Assembly: GCA_965276635.1 (NCBI GenBank)
Contig: CBDIBC010000005.1
Coordinates: 806,001-870,000, forward strand
Reading direction: 5' to 3'
From: CBDIBC01 sp965276635
GTDB lineage: Bacteria; Actinomycetota; Acidimicrobiia; Acidimicrobiales; Palsa-688
Length of the DNA stretch: 64,000 nucleotides
In this document: positions 1 to 8,177 of the stretch, in pieces
Position numbering within the stretch: position 1 is the first letter of the stretch
How the letters are laid out: each line of letters opens with the position of its first letter
Notes under the pieces: generated by a model
What the model was told of the DNA's origin: nothing
The model's database searches: none
Seen by the model: only the letters and a program-made list of their open reading frames with translations
Translations under genes and position numbers: made by a program

Positions 1-217
1 CTGCCACCTTCAGCTCGGCTCTGCGGGCACCGCGGGGATCGTCACGGAAGCGCCACCAGGTGTCGTCTTGGTCGGTGGGGACGTCCTCGGGCCAGGCGTC
101 GTCGGGTCCCAGGCCGTAATGGGTCGGATCCAACCGCCCGTGCTGGTCCACAGGGCTCGTGGCCGGATGGTGCCCGTCAGCGGGGTGTTCGGCGGGTGAG
201 TGCTCGGTCGTGGTCAT
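1..217 (-). CDS. qcrA: Rieske iron-sulfur subunit of cytochrome bc complex, N-terminal part (partial)
   Basis: This is the first 72 codons of a gene that runs off the left edge of the window. Its ATG overlaps the qcrC stop by 4 bases (ATGA), so the two are translationally coupled. The visible part is a hydrophilic, acidic, His-rich N-terminus ending in a WWRFRDD-type stretch, before any membrane segment. No Rieske cluster motif is visible because the gene is cut. The identity rests on the ctaE-qcrC-qcrA order known from actinobacteria, where QcrA is the Rieske subunit of the menaquinol:cytochrome c reductase. Confidence 0.7.
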   Translation of the reverse strand, partial: MTTTEHSPAEHPADGHHPATSPVDQHGRLDPTHYGLGPDDAWPEDVPTDQDDTWWRFRDDPRGARRAELKVA

Positions 218-1065
218 CCTCGGTTACCGATCAGGCGGGAGATGACGAGCAGCGCCCCGAACCCCACGACGATGCCGACAAAGCCCTCGGCCACCGGCCC
301 GAAGTGGGAGATGCCGAGACCGCCGCGATTGTTCGGACGGTGGAGGTACTGCACGTACTGGGCGATGGACGAGACCTGCTGGTTCGACAGCTGGCCGGTG
401 CCGAAGACGGGCATCGGCTTGGGACCGACCCGGACCGCCTCGGCCACCTGGGTCAGGTTGGCGTTCGACAGGGCAGGCACGACGTTGCCTTTGCTCAACA
501 TGCCGCCAGCACCGGTGGCCTGGTGGCACTGGGCGCAATTGAGGGAGAAGTTCTGCTGACCCTGGGACAGGTTGACGCACCCGTTCGTGTTCGATTCGCT
601 ACACAGCGGCGCCACCGTCGGGATGTCGGGACCCTGGCTCTTCGTCCCGGTGATAGCCGGCAGCGCGGCGATGTAGGAGTCCAGCTGCCGGATCTCCTCG
701 TCGGTGAAGTACGGGTGGTGTCGGACGGCCTGCTGGTCGGCCGCATTGACGGGCATCCGGCCAGTCGTGAGGTAGAAGTCAGCGGCCGCCGCCCCGGAGT
801 CGACCAGCTCCGGCGCCCCTACGTTCCCGCCGGTGCCGTTCACGCCGTGGCAGCTCTGGCAGTGGGCGATGTACAGCTGTTCGCCGGCATTGATGACCGT
901 CGGATCCGAGCTGACCCGGACCGGAGCGCCTTGGGCGAAGTCCCCGGTGAGGCCCAGCACCGAGAAAGCCACGGCCGTGACGGCGATAGCGATGAGCGGA
1001 CCGGCCAGCAGGCGACGGTGCCTCTGGAGGAGGGAACGCACGGGGCGGACGAGCGAGCCGGTCAC
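214..1065 (-). CDS. qcrC: Diheme cytochrome c subunit of bcc complex
   Basis: This is a membrane-bound diheme cytochrome c that passes electrons from the bc complex to the aa3 oxidase in actinobacterial bcc-aa3 supercomplexes. Two CXXCH heme motifs are visible (CQSCH near residue 70, CAQCH near residue 180). There is an N-terminal membrane segment near residues 20-40 and a C-terminal one just before the end. I chose the GTG at 1065 because it overlaps the ctaE stop as GTGA. A longer reading starts at 1101. The 3' end overlaps qcrA by 4 bases, so ctaE-qcrC-qcrA form one coupled operon. Confidence 0.9.
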   Translation of the reverse strand: MTGSLVRPVRSLLQRHRRLLAGPLIAIAVTAVAFSVLGLTGDFAQGAPVRVSSDPTVINAGEQLYIAHCQSCHGVNGTGGNVGAPELVDSGAAAADFYLTTGRMPVNAADQQAVRHHPYFTDEEIRQLDSYIAALPAITGTKSQGPDIPTVAPLCSESNTNGCVNLSQGQQNFSLNCAQCHQATGAGGMLSKGNVVPALSNANLTQVAEAVRVGPKPMPVFGTGQLSNQQVSSIAQYVQYLHRPNNRGGLGISHFGPVAEGFVGIVVGFGALLVISRLIGNRG

Positions 1066-1682
1066 TTCAGCACGAAGATAGCGCCGAACAGGGCGATCCA
1101 CACCACGTCGACGAAGTGCCAGTAGTACGAGAGGAACTCGACCGCCGGTGCGGTGCGATGGCCGAAGCGCACCGACTTCTTGGCCCGGAAGCCCATGAGC
1201 GTCATGCCGAACAGGCCGCCGATGACGTGGATGGCGTGGAACCCGGTCAGGACGTAGAAGCAGCTGGTGTAGGCGTTCTGGCTGATGTCAAACGGGCGGT
1301 TGGCCCAGTCTGACGCCTGCATGCCCACGAAGAGGGCGCCCAGGGCGAACGTCAGCATCAGCCACCCGAGGAAGCCACTCTTGTCGCCCTTGGTCGTGCG
1401 GTGCACCGCCATCTGCATCGTCCCCGACGACAGGACCAGCAGGATGGTGGCGATGAGGACGGGGACGACGTCGAGCGTGTCGCCCGGCGGCGGCCAGACC
1501 TTGGTCGACGCTCGCAGCGAGAAGAAGGCAGCGAAGAGGCCGGAGAAGAACATCAGCTCCGACGACAGCCACACGATGACGCCGACGTTGAGCAGTGCGG
1601 GCCGGTAGTCCGCCGGGTTCACCGGTCGGATCACGGTCGGGCTGGATGCCGCCGGCGCCTCGGGGGGGGAGATCGCAGTCAC
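1062..1682 (-). CDS. ctaE: Cytochrome c oxidase subunit III
   Basis: This is heme-copper oxidase subunit III, an integral membrane part of the aa3 oxidase. The 206 residues match the short five-helix actinobacterial form. The family pattern is visible near the end (GFHAIHVIGG, then a YYWHFVDVVW helix). The start is a GTG with a GAGAG stretch just upstream. It is the first gene of the ctaE-qcrC-qcrA operon and diverges from the CtaG-like gene, so the 115 bases between them probably hold both promoters. Confidence 0.95.
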   Translation of the reverse strand: MTAISPPEAPAASSPTVIRPVNPADYRPALLNVGVIVWLSSELMFFSGLFAAFFSLRASTKVWPPPGDTLDVVPVLIATILLVLSSGTMQMAVHRTTKGDKSGFLGWLMLTFALGALFVGMQASDWANRPFDISQNAYTSCFYVLTGFHAIHVIGGLFGMTLMGFRAKKSVRFGHRTAPAVEFLSYYWHFVDVVWIALFGAIFVLK

Positions 1683-1797
1683 TGGGCTCTCTTTCTACAC
1701 AATCACCGACCCTGAGCCCAAGCTGAGCGCGACTCGGTGACGACGGCCGCTCGACTGGGAGCGGGCGGGCGCCTGGAGGTACCGTGGGACCGATGCT

Positions 1798-2721
1798 GTG
1801 GTCACCGTGCCGGTCGCCGTCCCGCCGGTGACCGAGGTCCGCTTCGAGCCCGGCGCGCTGGTGGTGCTGGTGGTCATGTCGGCTGCGTACGCGCTCGGTG
1901 TGCGCCGTGCCGGAGGGCGCGGGCATCCGTGGCCCGCCACTCGCACGGCCTCTTTCGGCTTCGGTGTCCTCGTCCTGCTGGTCGCCACCAGCTCCGGGCT
2001 GTCGGCCGTGGGTCGCACGAACCTCGTCGTTCACGGCGTGGCCGACATCCTCACCGTCTTCGTGGCCCCGGTCTTCCTCGTTCTCGGCGCCCCCGTCGAG
2101 CTGGCTCGCCGAGCCAGCTCCGACCCCGTCCGGTCCCGGATCGACGCGGTGCTGGCCGGCCGGGCGCGGCGCGCCCTCACCCACCCGGTGGTGTCGTGGA
2201 TCCCCTTCGCCGCCGCCCTGTTCGTCCTCTACTTCACCTCCCTGCTGGCCACGAGCGTGCACAGCAGCACCGTCGCCCAGCTGGTGTCGCTCGGTCTGGT
2301 CGCCGCCGGCGTCTTCCTCACCTGGCCGCTCCTGAGCCCCGATACCCCGTCGGTGTGGTTGGGCCCGTTCGCCGTCATGGCCGACATCCTGCTGCTGTTC
2401 CTCTACTTCACCGTCTTCGGCCTGGCCGTCGAGAGCCAGGGCTCGACGCCTGTGCCCGGGACGTCGCTGTCCGCTCTGCACACCGCAGGCGGGGTGATCT
2501 GGACCGTCGGCGGGTTGGGCTCCATGCTGGTCGTGCTGTACGCCCTGGCCCTGTACCTCCGGGAGGAGGAGCGTCACGCTCCCCCGCGAGGCACGGTCGA
2601 CGAGGTCGCCGCGGCCCAGCTCGCCACCTGGCGGGCCCAGGCGACGGCGCGCCAGACGGAGGAGCGGGCCGCCCCGCGGACGCCCACCCGGCCGAGCCCG
2701 GTGGGCCGACGCCCCGATTGA
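1798..2721 (+). CDS. CtaG-like cytochrome c oxidase assembly membrane protein
   Basis: This is a polytopic membrane protein of 307 residues with about seven hydrophobic segments and a charged cytosolic tail. It resembles the caa3_CtaG family (PF09678), which is linked to maturation of heme-copper oxidases. Typical features are the VVHGVADILTVF and FVLYFTSL segments and a late conserved H in LSALHTAGG. Its position divergent from ctaE supports a role in oxidase assembly. The start is a GTG, and no start with a well-spaced ribosome site is obvious. The stop overlaps the TTG start of the next gene. Confidence 0.75.
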   Translation: MVTVPVAVPPVTEVRFEPGALVVLVVMSAAYALGVRRAGGRGHPWPATRTASFGFGVLVLLVATSSGLSAVGRTNLVVHGVADILTVFVAPVFLVLGAPVELARRASSDPVRSRIDAVLAGRARRALTHPVVSWIPFAAALFVLYFTSLLATSVHSSTVAQLVSLGLVAAGVFLTWPLLSPDTPSVWLGPFAVMADILLLFLYFTVFGLAVESQGSTPVPGTSLSALHTAGGVIWTVGGLGSMLVVLYALALYLREEERHAPPRGTVDEVAAAQLATWRAQATARQTEERAAPRTPTRPSPVGRRPD

Positions 2722-3914
2722 TCACCCTCGACGACGTCACCGAGGCCAGGGCACGCATCCGGGCGGTGCTGCGACCCACACCGGTGCGGCCGTCGGAGTC
2801 GCTCTCACGGCTGGCCGGGCGACCGGTGTGGCTGAAGAACGAGCAGGAGCAGCGGACGGGGTCGTTCAAGATCCGGGGCGCCTACAACCGCATCGCCCAG
2901 CTGCCCGCCGATGTCGGGGTGGTGGCGGCATCGGCGGGAAACCATGCCCAGGGCGTGGCGCTGGCCGCCTCCCTGACCGGGCACCGGTCCACCATCTTCA
3001 TGCCTCGCGGCGCCGCTCTCCCGAAGGTGGATGCCACCCGCGCCTACGGGGCGGTGGTGCATCTCGACGGTGAGACGGTGGACGACTGCATCGGGGCGGC
3101 CAGGCAGCACGCCGCCAACCACCATGCCGTGTTCGTACCGCCCTTCGACGATCCGGCCATCATTGCCGGGCAGGGCACACTGGGCCTCGAGCTGGCCGAG
3201 GAGACCCCCGACGCCGAGGTGGTGGTCGTACCGGTAGGCGGCGGCGGACTGCTCGCCGGCGTGGCCGTCGCCCTGGCCCACGTCCGCCCGTCGGTGCGGG
3301 TGATCGGAGTGGAGGCCGCGGGTGCGCCGACCCTGAGCGCCGCCCGCCAGGCCGGGCATCCCGTGCTCCTGCAGCGGATGGCCACCATGGCCGACGGGAT
3401 CGCGGTCGGCTCGGTCTCGGAGCTGACGTTCGCCCACGCCCAGGCGTATGTCGACGAGGTCGTCACCGTCGACGAGGAGGAGATCAGCCGGGCCATGCTG
3501 CTGCTGGTGGAGCGGGCCAAGGCGGTGGTCGAGCCGGCGGGGGCGGCGGCCCTGGCTGCGGTGCTGGCCGGCAAGGTCCCCGGTCGCGGACCAGCGGTCC
3601 CGGTGCTGTCGGGTGGGAACGTGGATCCGCTGCTGCTCACCAAGCTGATCGCCCACGGCCTGTCGGCGGCCGGGCGCTACCTGGTGCTGCGGATCGTCAT
3701 GGACGACCGGCCGGGCGCGCTGGCCGCGCTGACATCGGCGTTGGCCGACCTGCGGCTGAACGTCCTCGACGTCGCGCACCATCGCTCGGGGCGCGCCCTG
3801 CACCTGGCCGAGGTGGAGGTCGCCGTCACCGTGGAGACCCGTGACGCCCAGCACCACGAGGAGGTGCTGGGCGCCCTGCGCGCCGCCGGCTACCGGGCCG
3901 AACGGGTGGCCTGA
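2718..3914 (+). CDS. ilvA: Threonine dehydratase with C-terminal ACT domain
   Basis: This is a PLP enzyme that deaminates threonine to 2-oxobutanoate and ammonia. The PLP lysine is in GSFKIRGAYN near residue 50. The glycine loop VGGGGLLAG is near residue 180, and an ACT-like regulatory domain takes up the last 80 residues (VLRIVMDDRPGALAAL). The 398-residue length is that of the single-ACT type. No ATG or GTG lies near the conserved N-terminus, and a TTG overlapping the previous stop (TTGA) is the best start. A biosynthetic or a catabolic role cannot be told apart here. Confidence 0.88.
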   Translation: MITLDDVTEARARIRAVLRPTPVRPSESLSRLAGRPVWLKNEQEQRTGSFKIRGAYNRIAQLPADVGVVAASAGNHAQGVALAASLTGHRSTIFMPRGAALPKVDATRAYGAVVHLDGETVDDCIGAARQHAANHHAVFVPPFDDPAIIAGQGTLGLELAEETPDAEVVVVPVGGGGLLAGVAVALAHVRPSVRVIGVEAAGAPTLSAARQAGHPVLLQRMATMADGIAVGSVSELTFAHAQAYVDEVVTVDEEEISRAMLLLVERAKAVVEPAGAAALAAVLAGKVPGRGPAVPVLSGGNVDPLLLTKLIAHGLSAAGRYLVLRIVMDDRPGALAALTSALADLRLNVLDVAHHRSGRALHLAEVEVAVTVETRDAQHHEEVLGALRAAGYRAERVA

Positions 3915-4032
3915 GGGACCGCGTTTCGCCGCGGGGCCTGACCACCGAGCGGCGCTCGCCACCAACCAGGCGCCCGGACGGGTGATCTCGGCCGCCCCCA
4001 CGTCAGCGGGCGGCACCGGTGGGGGCTGGCGT

Positions 4033-4084
4033 CATCGTTCGCGTGTTTCCCCAGGAACGTCCCTGGGCGAACGCGCGAACGATG
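4033..4084. terminator. Nested inverted repeats between convergent ilvA and truA
   Basis: Arms of 11 bases (4033-4043 and 4074-4084) pair perfectly and enclose a second hairpin with 6-base arms (4050-4055 and 4062-4067). The element sits between two genes that converge, so a two-way terminator is likely. There is no T-tract. The rest of 3915-4156 shows no gene, only GC-rich short repeats. Confidence 0.5.
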
Positions 4085-4156
4085 CCGACCCCGCCACGAT
4101 ACCGGCCCGCCACCCAGCCGGCCGCCGGCCAGCCGGCCCGGCCGCCGGCCAGCAAC

Positions 4157-4891
4157 TCAGCCCAGGTCGGGGTAGGTGACCTCCCAGAGGGTCAGGCCGT
4201 GCGGCGGGGCCAACCGGCCGGCGGCGCCACGATCCCGGGCGCGCAGCACCGAGGCCATCTCCCCCGCCCGGCGCTTGCCGGTACCGATGTCGACCATCAT
4301 CCCCACCACGGCGCGGACCATCTGCTGGCAGAACGACGACGCCTCGATCTCGAAGCGCAGCAGGCCGTCGCCCGGCTCCACCCAGCGGGCGTCGCGGACG
4401 ACCCGGACGAGGGAGCCGCCGGGCGGCGGCCGGCGGCAGAACGAGGAGAAGTCGTGCTCGCCGTAGAGGGGGTCGCAGGCCAGCCGCATGGCCCGGAGGT
4501 CGAGGGGGTGGCGCACGTGCCAGGCGGCGTGGGCGCTGAAGGGGTCGGCGATGGGGTCGTTGCGGATCCGGTAGCGGTAGCGCCGGCCCGTGGCGTGGTG
4601 ACGAGCGTCGAAGCCGGGGGCCGCCACCGCGGCGTCGCGGATCACGATGGCCGGAGCCAGCGTCTTGTTCACGGCCCGGACCAGGGCGACCAGGTCGAGG
4701 TCAGCTCGGGCGTCGAACGTGACGACCTGGCCCCAGGCGTGCACGCCGGCGTCGGTGCGCCCGGCGCAGGTCAGCTCCACGGTGTGGCGCAGGTGGCGCT
4801 CGAGCGCGCCGACGAGCGCCCCGGCAACGGTCGGCTGGCCGGGTTGCGCGGCGAAGCCCCGGAACCCACCACCCAGGTAGGCGACCAGCAT
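4157..4891 (-). CDS. truA: tRNA pseudouridine(38-40) synthase
   Basis: TruA converts uridines 38-40 of the tRNA anticodon arm to pseudouridine. The catalytic Asp lies in the conserved AGRTDAGVHA block, and the FSSFCRR and QMVRAVVGMM motifs follow in the right order. It is the last gene of the ribosomal superoperon, after rplQ, as in many actinobacteria. The start is unclear: the first in-frame ATG (4891) already cuts into the first beta strand, and no GTG or TTG lies between it and the rplQ stop. A CTG at 4966 or 4927 may be used instead. Confidence 0.85.
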   Translation of the reverse strand: MLVAYLGGGFRGFAAQPGQPTVAGALVGALERHLRHTVELTCAGRTDAGVHAWGQVVTFDARADLDLVALVRAVNKTLAPAIVIRDAAVAAPGFDARHHATGRRYRYRIRNDPIADPFSAHAAWHVRHPLDLRAMRLACDPLYGEHDFSSFCRRPPPGGSLVRVVRDARWVEPGDGLLRFEIEASSFCQQMVRAVVGMMVDIGTGKRRAGEMASVLRARDRGAAGRLAPPHGLTLWEVTYPDLG

Positions 4892-4994
4892 CCGCAGCCG
4901 GACGGTCGGCGCCGCGGTGACGGCCAGGGGGGCGGCCGGTCCGGCGTCGAGGCTGAAGAGGGTCAGCGGACCGACCGAGCTGGGTGGGAGGGAA

Positions 4995-5354
4995 TCAGAC
5001 GAGCTCGATGCGCGCCATGGGGGCGTTGTCCCCGTGGCGCGGGCCCAGCTTGAGGATGCGGGTGTAGCCACCGGGCCGGTCGACGTAGCGGGGGCCGATG
5101 TCGACGAACAGCTTGTTGGCCATGTCCTTGTCCCGGATGAAGGCAACCACCTGGCGCTGCTGGTGCACACCGCCCTTCTTGGCCTTGGTGATGCACTTCT
5201 CGACCACGGGGCGCAGGGCCTTGGCCTTGGCCTCGGTAGTGACGATGCCTTCGGCGGCGATGAGCGACGCCACCAGGTTGCCGAACATGGCCTTCTGGTG
5301 GGCAGCACTGCCCCCGAAGCGCCGGCCCCTTCTGGGCCTGCCAGGAACGCCCAC
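4995..5354 (-). CDS. rplQ: 50S ribosomal protein L17
   Basis: L17 of the large ribosomal subunit, 119 residues. It shows the family's RFGGSAAHQKAMFGNL N-terminal block and the YTRILKLGPRHGDNAPMARIEL ending. The GTG start lies 4 bases after the rpoA stop, so the two are almost certainly co-translated. The N-terminus (GVPGRPRRGRR) is more basic and slightly longer than the usual PTPKKG form. Confidence 0.97.
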   Translation of the reverse strand: MGVPGRPRRGRRFGGSAAHQKAMFGNLVASLIAAEGIVTTEAKAKALRPVVEKCITKAKKGGVHQQRQVVAFIRDKDMANKLFVDIGPRYVDRPGGYTRILKLGPRHGDNAPMARIELV

Positions 5355-5358
5355 GAGC

Positions 5359-6300
5359 TCAGCCTTCCTTGTTCCGCAGGGACAGGCCCCGCTCGTCCAG
5401 CTTGACCAGCACCTCGTCGAGCGACTTCTGCCCGAAGTTGGTGATGGCCAAGAGATCGTCCTCGGACTTGAGGACCAGCTCGCCGACGGTGTTCACCTGC
5501 GCCCGCTTCAGGCAGTTGCGGGGGCGCTCGGAGAGGTCGAGGTCCTCGATCGGCAGGTCCAGGTCGGGCGAGCCCGTGGTAGAGGCGCCCACCTCGCCGA
5601 GCTCGAGGCCCTGGGGCGCGTCGCTCATGTCGGCGACCAGGCCGACCAGCGAGCGCAACGTGTCACCGGCGCTGGCCAGGGCCTCGCGCGGGCTGATGGA
5701 GCCGTCGCTGGTGATGTCGATGACCAGGCGGTCGTAGTTCGTCGACATCTCCACCCGGGTGGGCTCGACGGTGAATGCCACCAGGCGGATCGGCGAGTAG
5801 ATGGAGTCGACCGGGATGACCCCGATGGTGTTGGACTTCTTGTTCCGGTCGGCGGACTGGTAGCCCCGGCCCCGCTCCACGGTCAGGTCGGCGGCCAGTC
5901 GTCCCTTGGTGTTCAACGTGGCGATCACCAGGTCGGGGTTCAGCAGCTCGACGTCGCTGGTCAGGGCGATGTCGCCGGCGGTGACCGTCGCCGGGCCCCG
6001 GCTGTCGATGCGCAGGGTGACCGGCTGGTCGGCGAGGACACGCAACACCACGTCCTTCAGGTTCAAGACGATGTCGGTGACGTCCTCCTTCACGCCGGGG
6101 AGGGTGGTGAACTCGTGCAGGGCCTCGTCGAAGCGCACCTGGGTGATGGCCGCTCCGGGGATGGAGGAGAGCAGGGTGCGCCGCAGGGCCACACCGATGG
6201 TGTGGCCGAAGCCGGGCTCGAGCGGCCCGATGGCGAAGCGCTGCCGGTTTCCTTCCTCCTCGCCGAGGGCCTCGACGGTCGGACGTTGGATGATCAACAT
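5359..6300 (-). CDS. rpoA: RNA polymerase alpha subunit
   Basis: The alpha subunit scaffolds assembly of the polymerase core and contacts promoters and activators. The N-terminal domain shows the LEPGFGHTIGVALRRTLLSSIPG block near residues 27-48. The C-terminal domain holds the helix-hairpin-helix region (LSERPRNCLKRAQVNTVGELV...NFGQKSLDEV). It lies in the alpha operon between rpsD and rplQ. The spacer before its ATG carries four copies of a 17-bp tandem repeat that reach to within 25 bases of the start, so the leader is unusual. Confidence 0.98.
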   Translation of the reverse strand: MLIIQRPTVEALGEEEGNRQRFAIGPLEPGFGHTIGVALRRTLLSSIPGAAITQVRFDEALHEFTTLPGVKEDVTDIVLNLKDVVLRVLADQPVTLRIDSRGPATVTAGDIALTSDVELLNPDLVIATLNTKGRLAADLTVERGRGYQSADRNKKSNTIGVIPVDSIYSPIRLVAFTVEPTRVEMSTNYDRLVIDITSDGSISPREALASAGDTLRSLVGLVADMSDAPQGLELGEVGASTTGSPDLDLPIEDLDLSERPRNCLKRAQVNTVGELVLKSEDDLLAITNFGQKSLDEVLVKLDERGLSLRNKEG

Positions 6301-6324
6301 GGGGAGAGGACTCTTCCTGCTCGT

Positions 6325-6392
6325 TACGTGGGGTGAGGGGCTACGTGGGGTGAGGGGCTACGTGGGGTGAGGGGCTACGTGGGGTGAGGGGC
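6325..6392. repeat. Four perfect 17-bp tandem repeats between rpsD and rpoA
   Basis: Four identical 17-base units (6325-6341, 6342-6358, 6359-6375, 6376-6392) fill nearly the whole rpsD-rpoA spacer, and the last overlaps one base of the rpsD stop. On the transcribed strand each unit carries a CCCC-rich stretch and no clear ribosome site. Perfect copies imply recent or maintained slippage. Confidence 0.95.
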
Positions 6393-7018
6393 TACTTGGA
6401 GTACAGCTCGACGATGAGCGACTCGCGGACGGGAACGTCGATGTGGTCGCGCTGGGGAACGTCGAGGACGGTGACCTCGGCCCCGTCTGCGCCCACCTCC
6501 AGCCATTGCGGCACCTGGCGGTCCAACGTGTCGAGGTTGTGGCGGACGATGATCATGTTGCGGGACTTGGCCTTCAGCCCGACCACGTCACCCTTGCGGA
6601 GGCGGTAGCTGGGGATGGTGACCCGCTTGCCGTTCACGGTCACGTGGCCGTGGCGCACGAACTGGCGGGCCTGGGCCCGGCTGGCCCCCCACCCGGCCCG
6701 GAAGGCGGCGTTGTCGAGGCGCAGCTCCAGCATGCGGAGGAGGTTCTCGCCGGTGATGCCCTGCTGGCGGTTGGCCTCCACATACATGTTGTGGAACTGC
6801 TTCTCCAGCACCCCGTAGATGCGGCGGGCCTTCTGCTTCTCGCGCAGCTGGGTGAGGTACTCCGAGCCGGGGCGCATGCGGTCGCGGCCGTGCTCGCCGG
6901 GCGGGTACGGCCGGCGTTCGATGGGGCACTTCATCGAGTCGCACTTGGGACCCTTCAGGAACAGCTTCATCTTCTCCCGGCGGCACAGCCGGCAGACGGG
7001 ACCTGTGTAACGAGCCAT
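6392..7018 (-). CDS. rpsD: 30S ribosomal protein S4
   Basis: S4 is a primary 16S rRNA-binding protein and, in some bacteria, a translational repressor of the alpha operon. The 208 residues hold a zinc-binding N-terminus (CRLCRRE, then CDSMKCP) and the S4 RNA-binding domain (RLDNAAFRAGWGASRAQARQFVRHGHV). Both spacers around this gene are filled with short tandem repeats of different sequence, which is unusual for this operon. Confidence 0.98.
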   Translation of the reverse strand: MARYTGPVCRLCRREKMKLFLKGPKCDSMKCPIERRPYPPGEHGRDRMRPGSEYLTQLREKQKARRIYGVLEKQFHNMYVEANRQQGITGENLLRMLELRLDNAAFRAGWGASRAQARQFVRHGHVTVNGKRVTIPSYRLRKGDVVGLKAKSRNMIIVRHNLDTLDRQVPQWLEVGADGAEVTVLDVPQRDHIDVPVRESLIVELYSK

Positions 7019-7026
7019 CGGTCAGA

Positions 7027-7113
7027 TCTCTGCTTTCGTCAACGTCTCTGCTTTCGTCAACGTCTCTGCTTTCGTTAACGTCTCTGCTTTCATCAACGTC
7101 TCTGCTTTCATCA
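7027..7113. repeat. 18-bp tandem repeats (about 4.8 copies) between rpsK and rpsD
   Basis: Units run 7027-7044, 7045-7062, 7063-7080, 7081-7098 and a partial unit at 7099-7113, with single-base differences between units. The partial unit includes the rpsK stop codon. On the transcribed strand the units carry AAAGCAGAG-like purine stretches, and the repeat ends 8 bases before the rpsD ATG, so the last unit may provide its ribosome site. The sequence is not related to the 17-bp repeat downstream of rpsD. Confidence 0.95.
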
Positions 7114-7509
7114 GACCCGGCGCCGCTTCTTGGGGCGGCAGCCGTTGTGGGGGATCGGCGTGACGTCCTTGATGCCCGCCACCTCGATCCCGGTGTTCAT
7201 GAGCGAGCGGATGGCGGTCTCCCGGCCGGAGCCCGGCCCCTTGACCAGCACCTCGACCTTGCGAACCCCGTGCTCCATGGCCCGCCGGGCGCAGGCCTCG
7301 GCAGCCAGCTGGGCGGCGAAGGGGGTGGACTTGCGGGAGCCCTTGAATCCGACGTTCCCGGCCGACGCCCACGACAGCACGTTGCCGTCCGGGTCGGTGA
7401 TGGAGACGATGGTGTTGTTGAACGAGCTCTTGATGTGCGCCACCCCGTAGGTGACGTTCTTGCGCTCGCGACGACGGGGACGACGCCCGCCCGGCTTCGG
7501 TTTGGCCAT
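7111..7509 (-). CDS. rpsK: 30S ribosomal protein S11
   Basis: S11 lies on the platform of the small subunit. The 132 residues carry the family blocks GVAHIKSSFNNTIV, GFKGSRKSTPFAAQ and the basic ending HNGCRPKKRRRV. It starts 7 bases after the rpsM stop on the same strand. Its stop codon is part of the 18-bp tandem repeat that fills the spacer before rpsD. Confidence 0.98.
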   Translation of the reverse strand: MAKPKPGGRRPRRRERKNVTYGVAHIKSSFNNTIVSITDPDGNVLSWASAGNVGFKGSRKSTPFAAQLAAEACARRAMEHGVRKVEVLVKGPGSGRETAIRSLMNTGIEVAGIKDVTPIPHNGCRPKKRRRV

Positions 7510-7516
7510 GGAACCT

Positions 7517-7894
7517 TTACTTCCTCACCTTTTTCTTGCCGGCAACGGTCTTCTTCGGTCCCTTGCGGGTCCGAGCATTGGTATGGGTCCGCTGGCCGTG
7601 GACCGGAAGGCCTCGACGGTGGCGGATCCCCTGGTACGAACCGATCTCCATCTTGCGCTTGATGTCCTGGGACACGTCGCGACGGAGGTCGCCTTCGACC
7701 TTCAGGTTGGCGTCGATCCAGGAGCGGAGCCGGACCACCTCCTCGTCGGTGAGGTCGCGGACCCGGGTCCCCGAATCGATCCCCGTGCCCTCGCAGACCG
7801 ACAGGGCGGCGGTGTGCCCGACGCCGAAGATGTAGGTCAGGGACACCTCGAGTCGCTTCTCTCGGGGAATGTCCACACCGGCGATGCGTGCCAT
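7517..7894 (-). CDS. rpsM: 30S ribosomal protein S13
   Basis: S13 is in the head of the small subunit, near the P-site tRNA. The 125 residues begin with the family's MARIAGVDIPREKRLEVSL block and end in the basic GQRTHTNARTRKGPKKTVAG tail. It lies between rpmJ and rpsK, as is usual for the alpha operon. Confidence 0.98.
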   Translation of the reverse strand: MARIAGVDIPREKRLEVSLTYIFGVGHTAALSVCEGTGIDSGTRVRDLTDEEVVRLRSWIDANLKVEGDLRRDVSQDIKRKMEIGSYQGIRHRRGLPVHGQRTHTNARTRKGPKKTVAGKKKVRK

Positions 7895-7923
7895 GTTTGC
7901 TCTCTACCTCGAATCTCTTGCTC

Positions 7924-8037
7924 TCAGCCCTGGCGTTGCTTGTGCCGGGGGTTGGTGCAGATGACCATGACGCGCCCGTGGCGGCGGATCACCTTGCAGT
8001 GCTCACAGATCGGCTTCACGCTCGGCCGGACTTTCAC
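7924..8037 (-). CDS. rpmJ: 50S ribosomal protein L36
   Basis: This gene encodes a 37-residue protein beginning MKVRPSVKPICEHC and ending RHKQRQG. It has the zinc ligands C11, C14 and C27 and then H32, so it is the zinc-binding form. The start is a GTG at 8037. It is the first gene of the alpha-operon part and has a promoter-like site about 95 bases upstream. The usual infA gene is not found between it and map. Confidence 0.95.
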   Translation of the reverse strand: MKVRPSVKPICEHCKVIRRHGRVMVICTNPRHKQRQG

Positions 8038-8129
8038 GACTCACACTCTCGCTCTCGAACAGGTTCGAAGCGCCCCGTGGCGGCAGGAGAACCCGCGCAC
8101 ACGGAAAGCTGCTCCTGGGCCGACTGGCC

Positions 8130-8158
8130 ATGCTATCGTCCGCCGCCGCTTCCATCAA
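8130..8158 (-). promoter_or_regulatory. Putative promoter for rpmJ-rpsM-rpsK-rpsD-rpoA
   Basis: Read on the minus strand, a TTGATG -35 is followed by 17 bases and a TAGCAT -10, each matching 4 of 6 consensus bases. It lies just downstream of the map stop and upstream of rpmJ, a sensible place for an internal promoter. Confidence 0.4.
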
Positions 8159-8177
8159 GACGGCAGCGTGCCGGCGG

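Noticed and set aside
1288..2577. Long minus-strand open frame of 429 codons
   Set aside because: Gly/Arg/Gln-rich shadow of ctaE and the CtaG-like gene with no family pattern; high GC makes such frames common.
6325..7113. CRISPR array
   Set aside because: The units are direct tandem repeats without spacers and lie inside a ribosomal operon; no cas gene is present.
7022..7372. Repeating KAETLM peptide frame over the rpsK-rpsD spacer
   Set aside because: It arises because the 18-bp repeat is a multiple of three; it overlaps rpsK in another frame and has no start of its own.
8038..8110. Possible tRNA (GGTTCGAAGC-like stretch)
   Set aside because: No acceptor stem or anticodon arm can be formed around it; I found no tRNA in the window.
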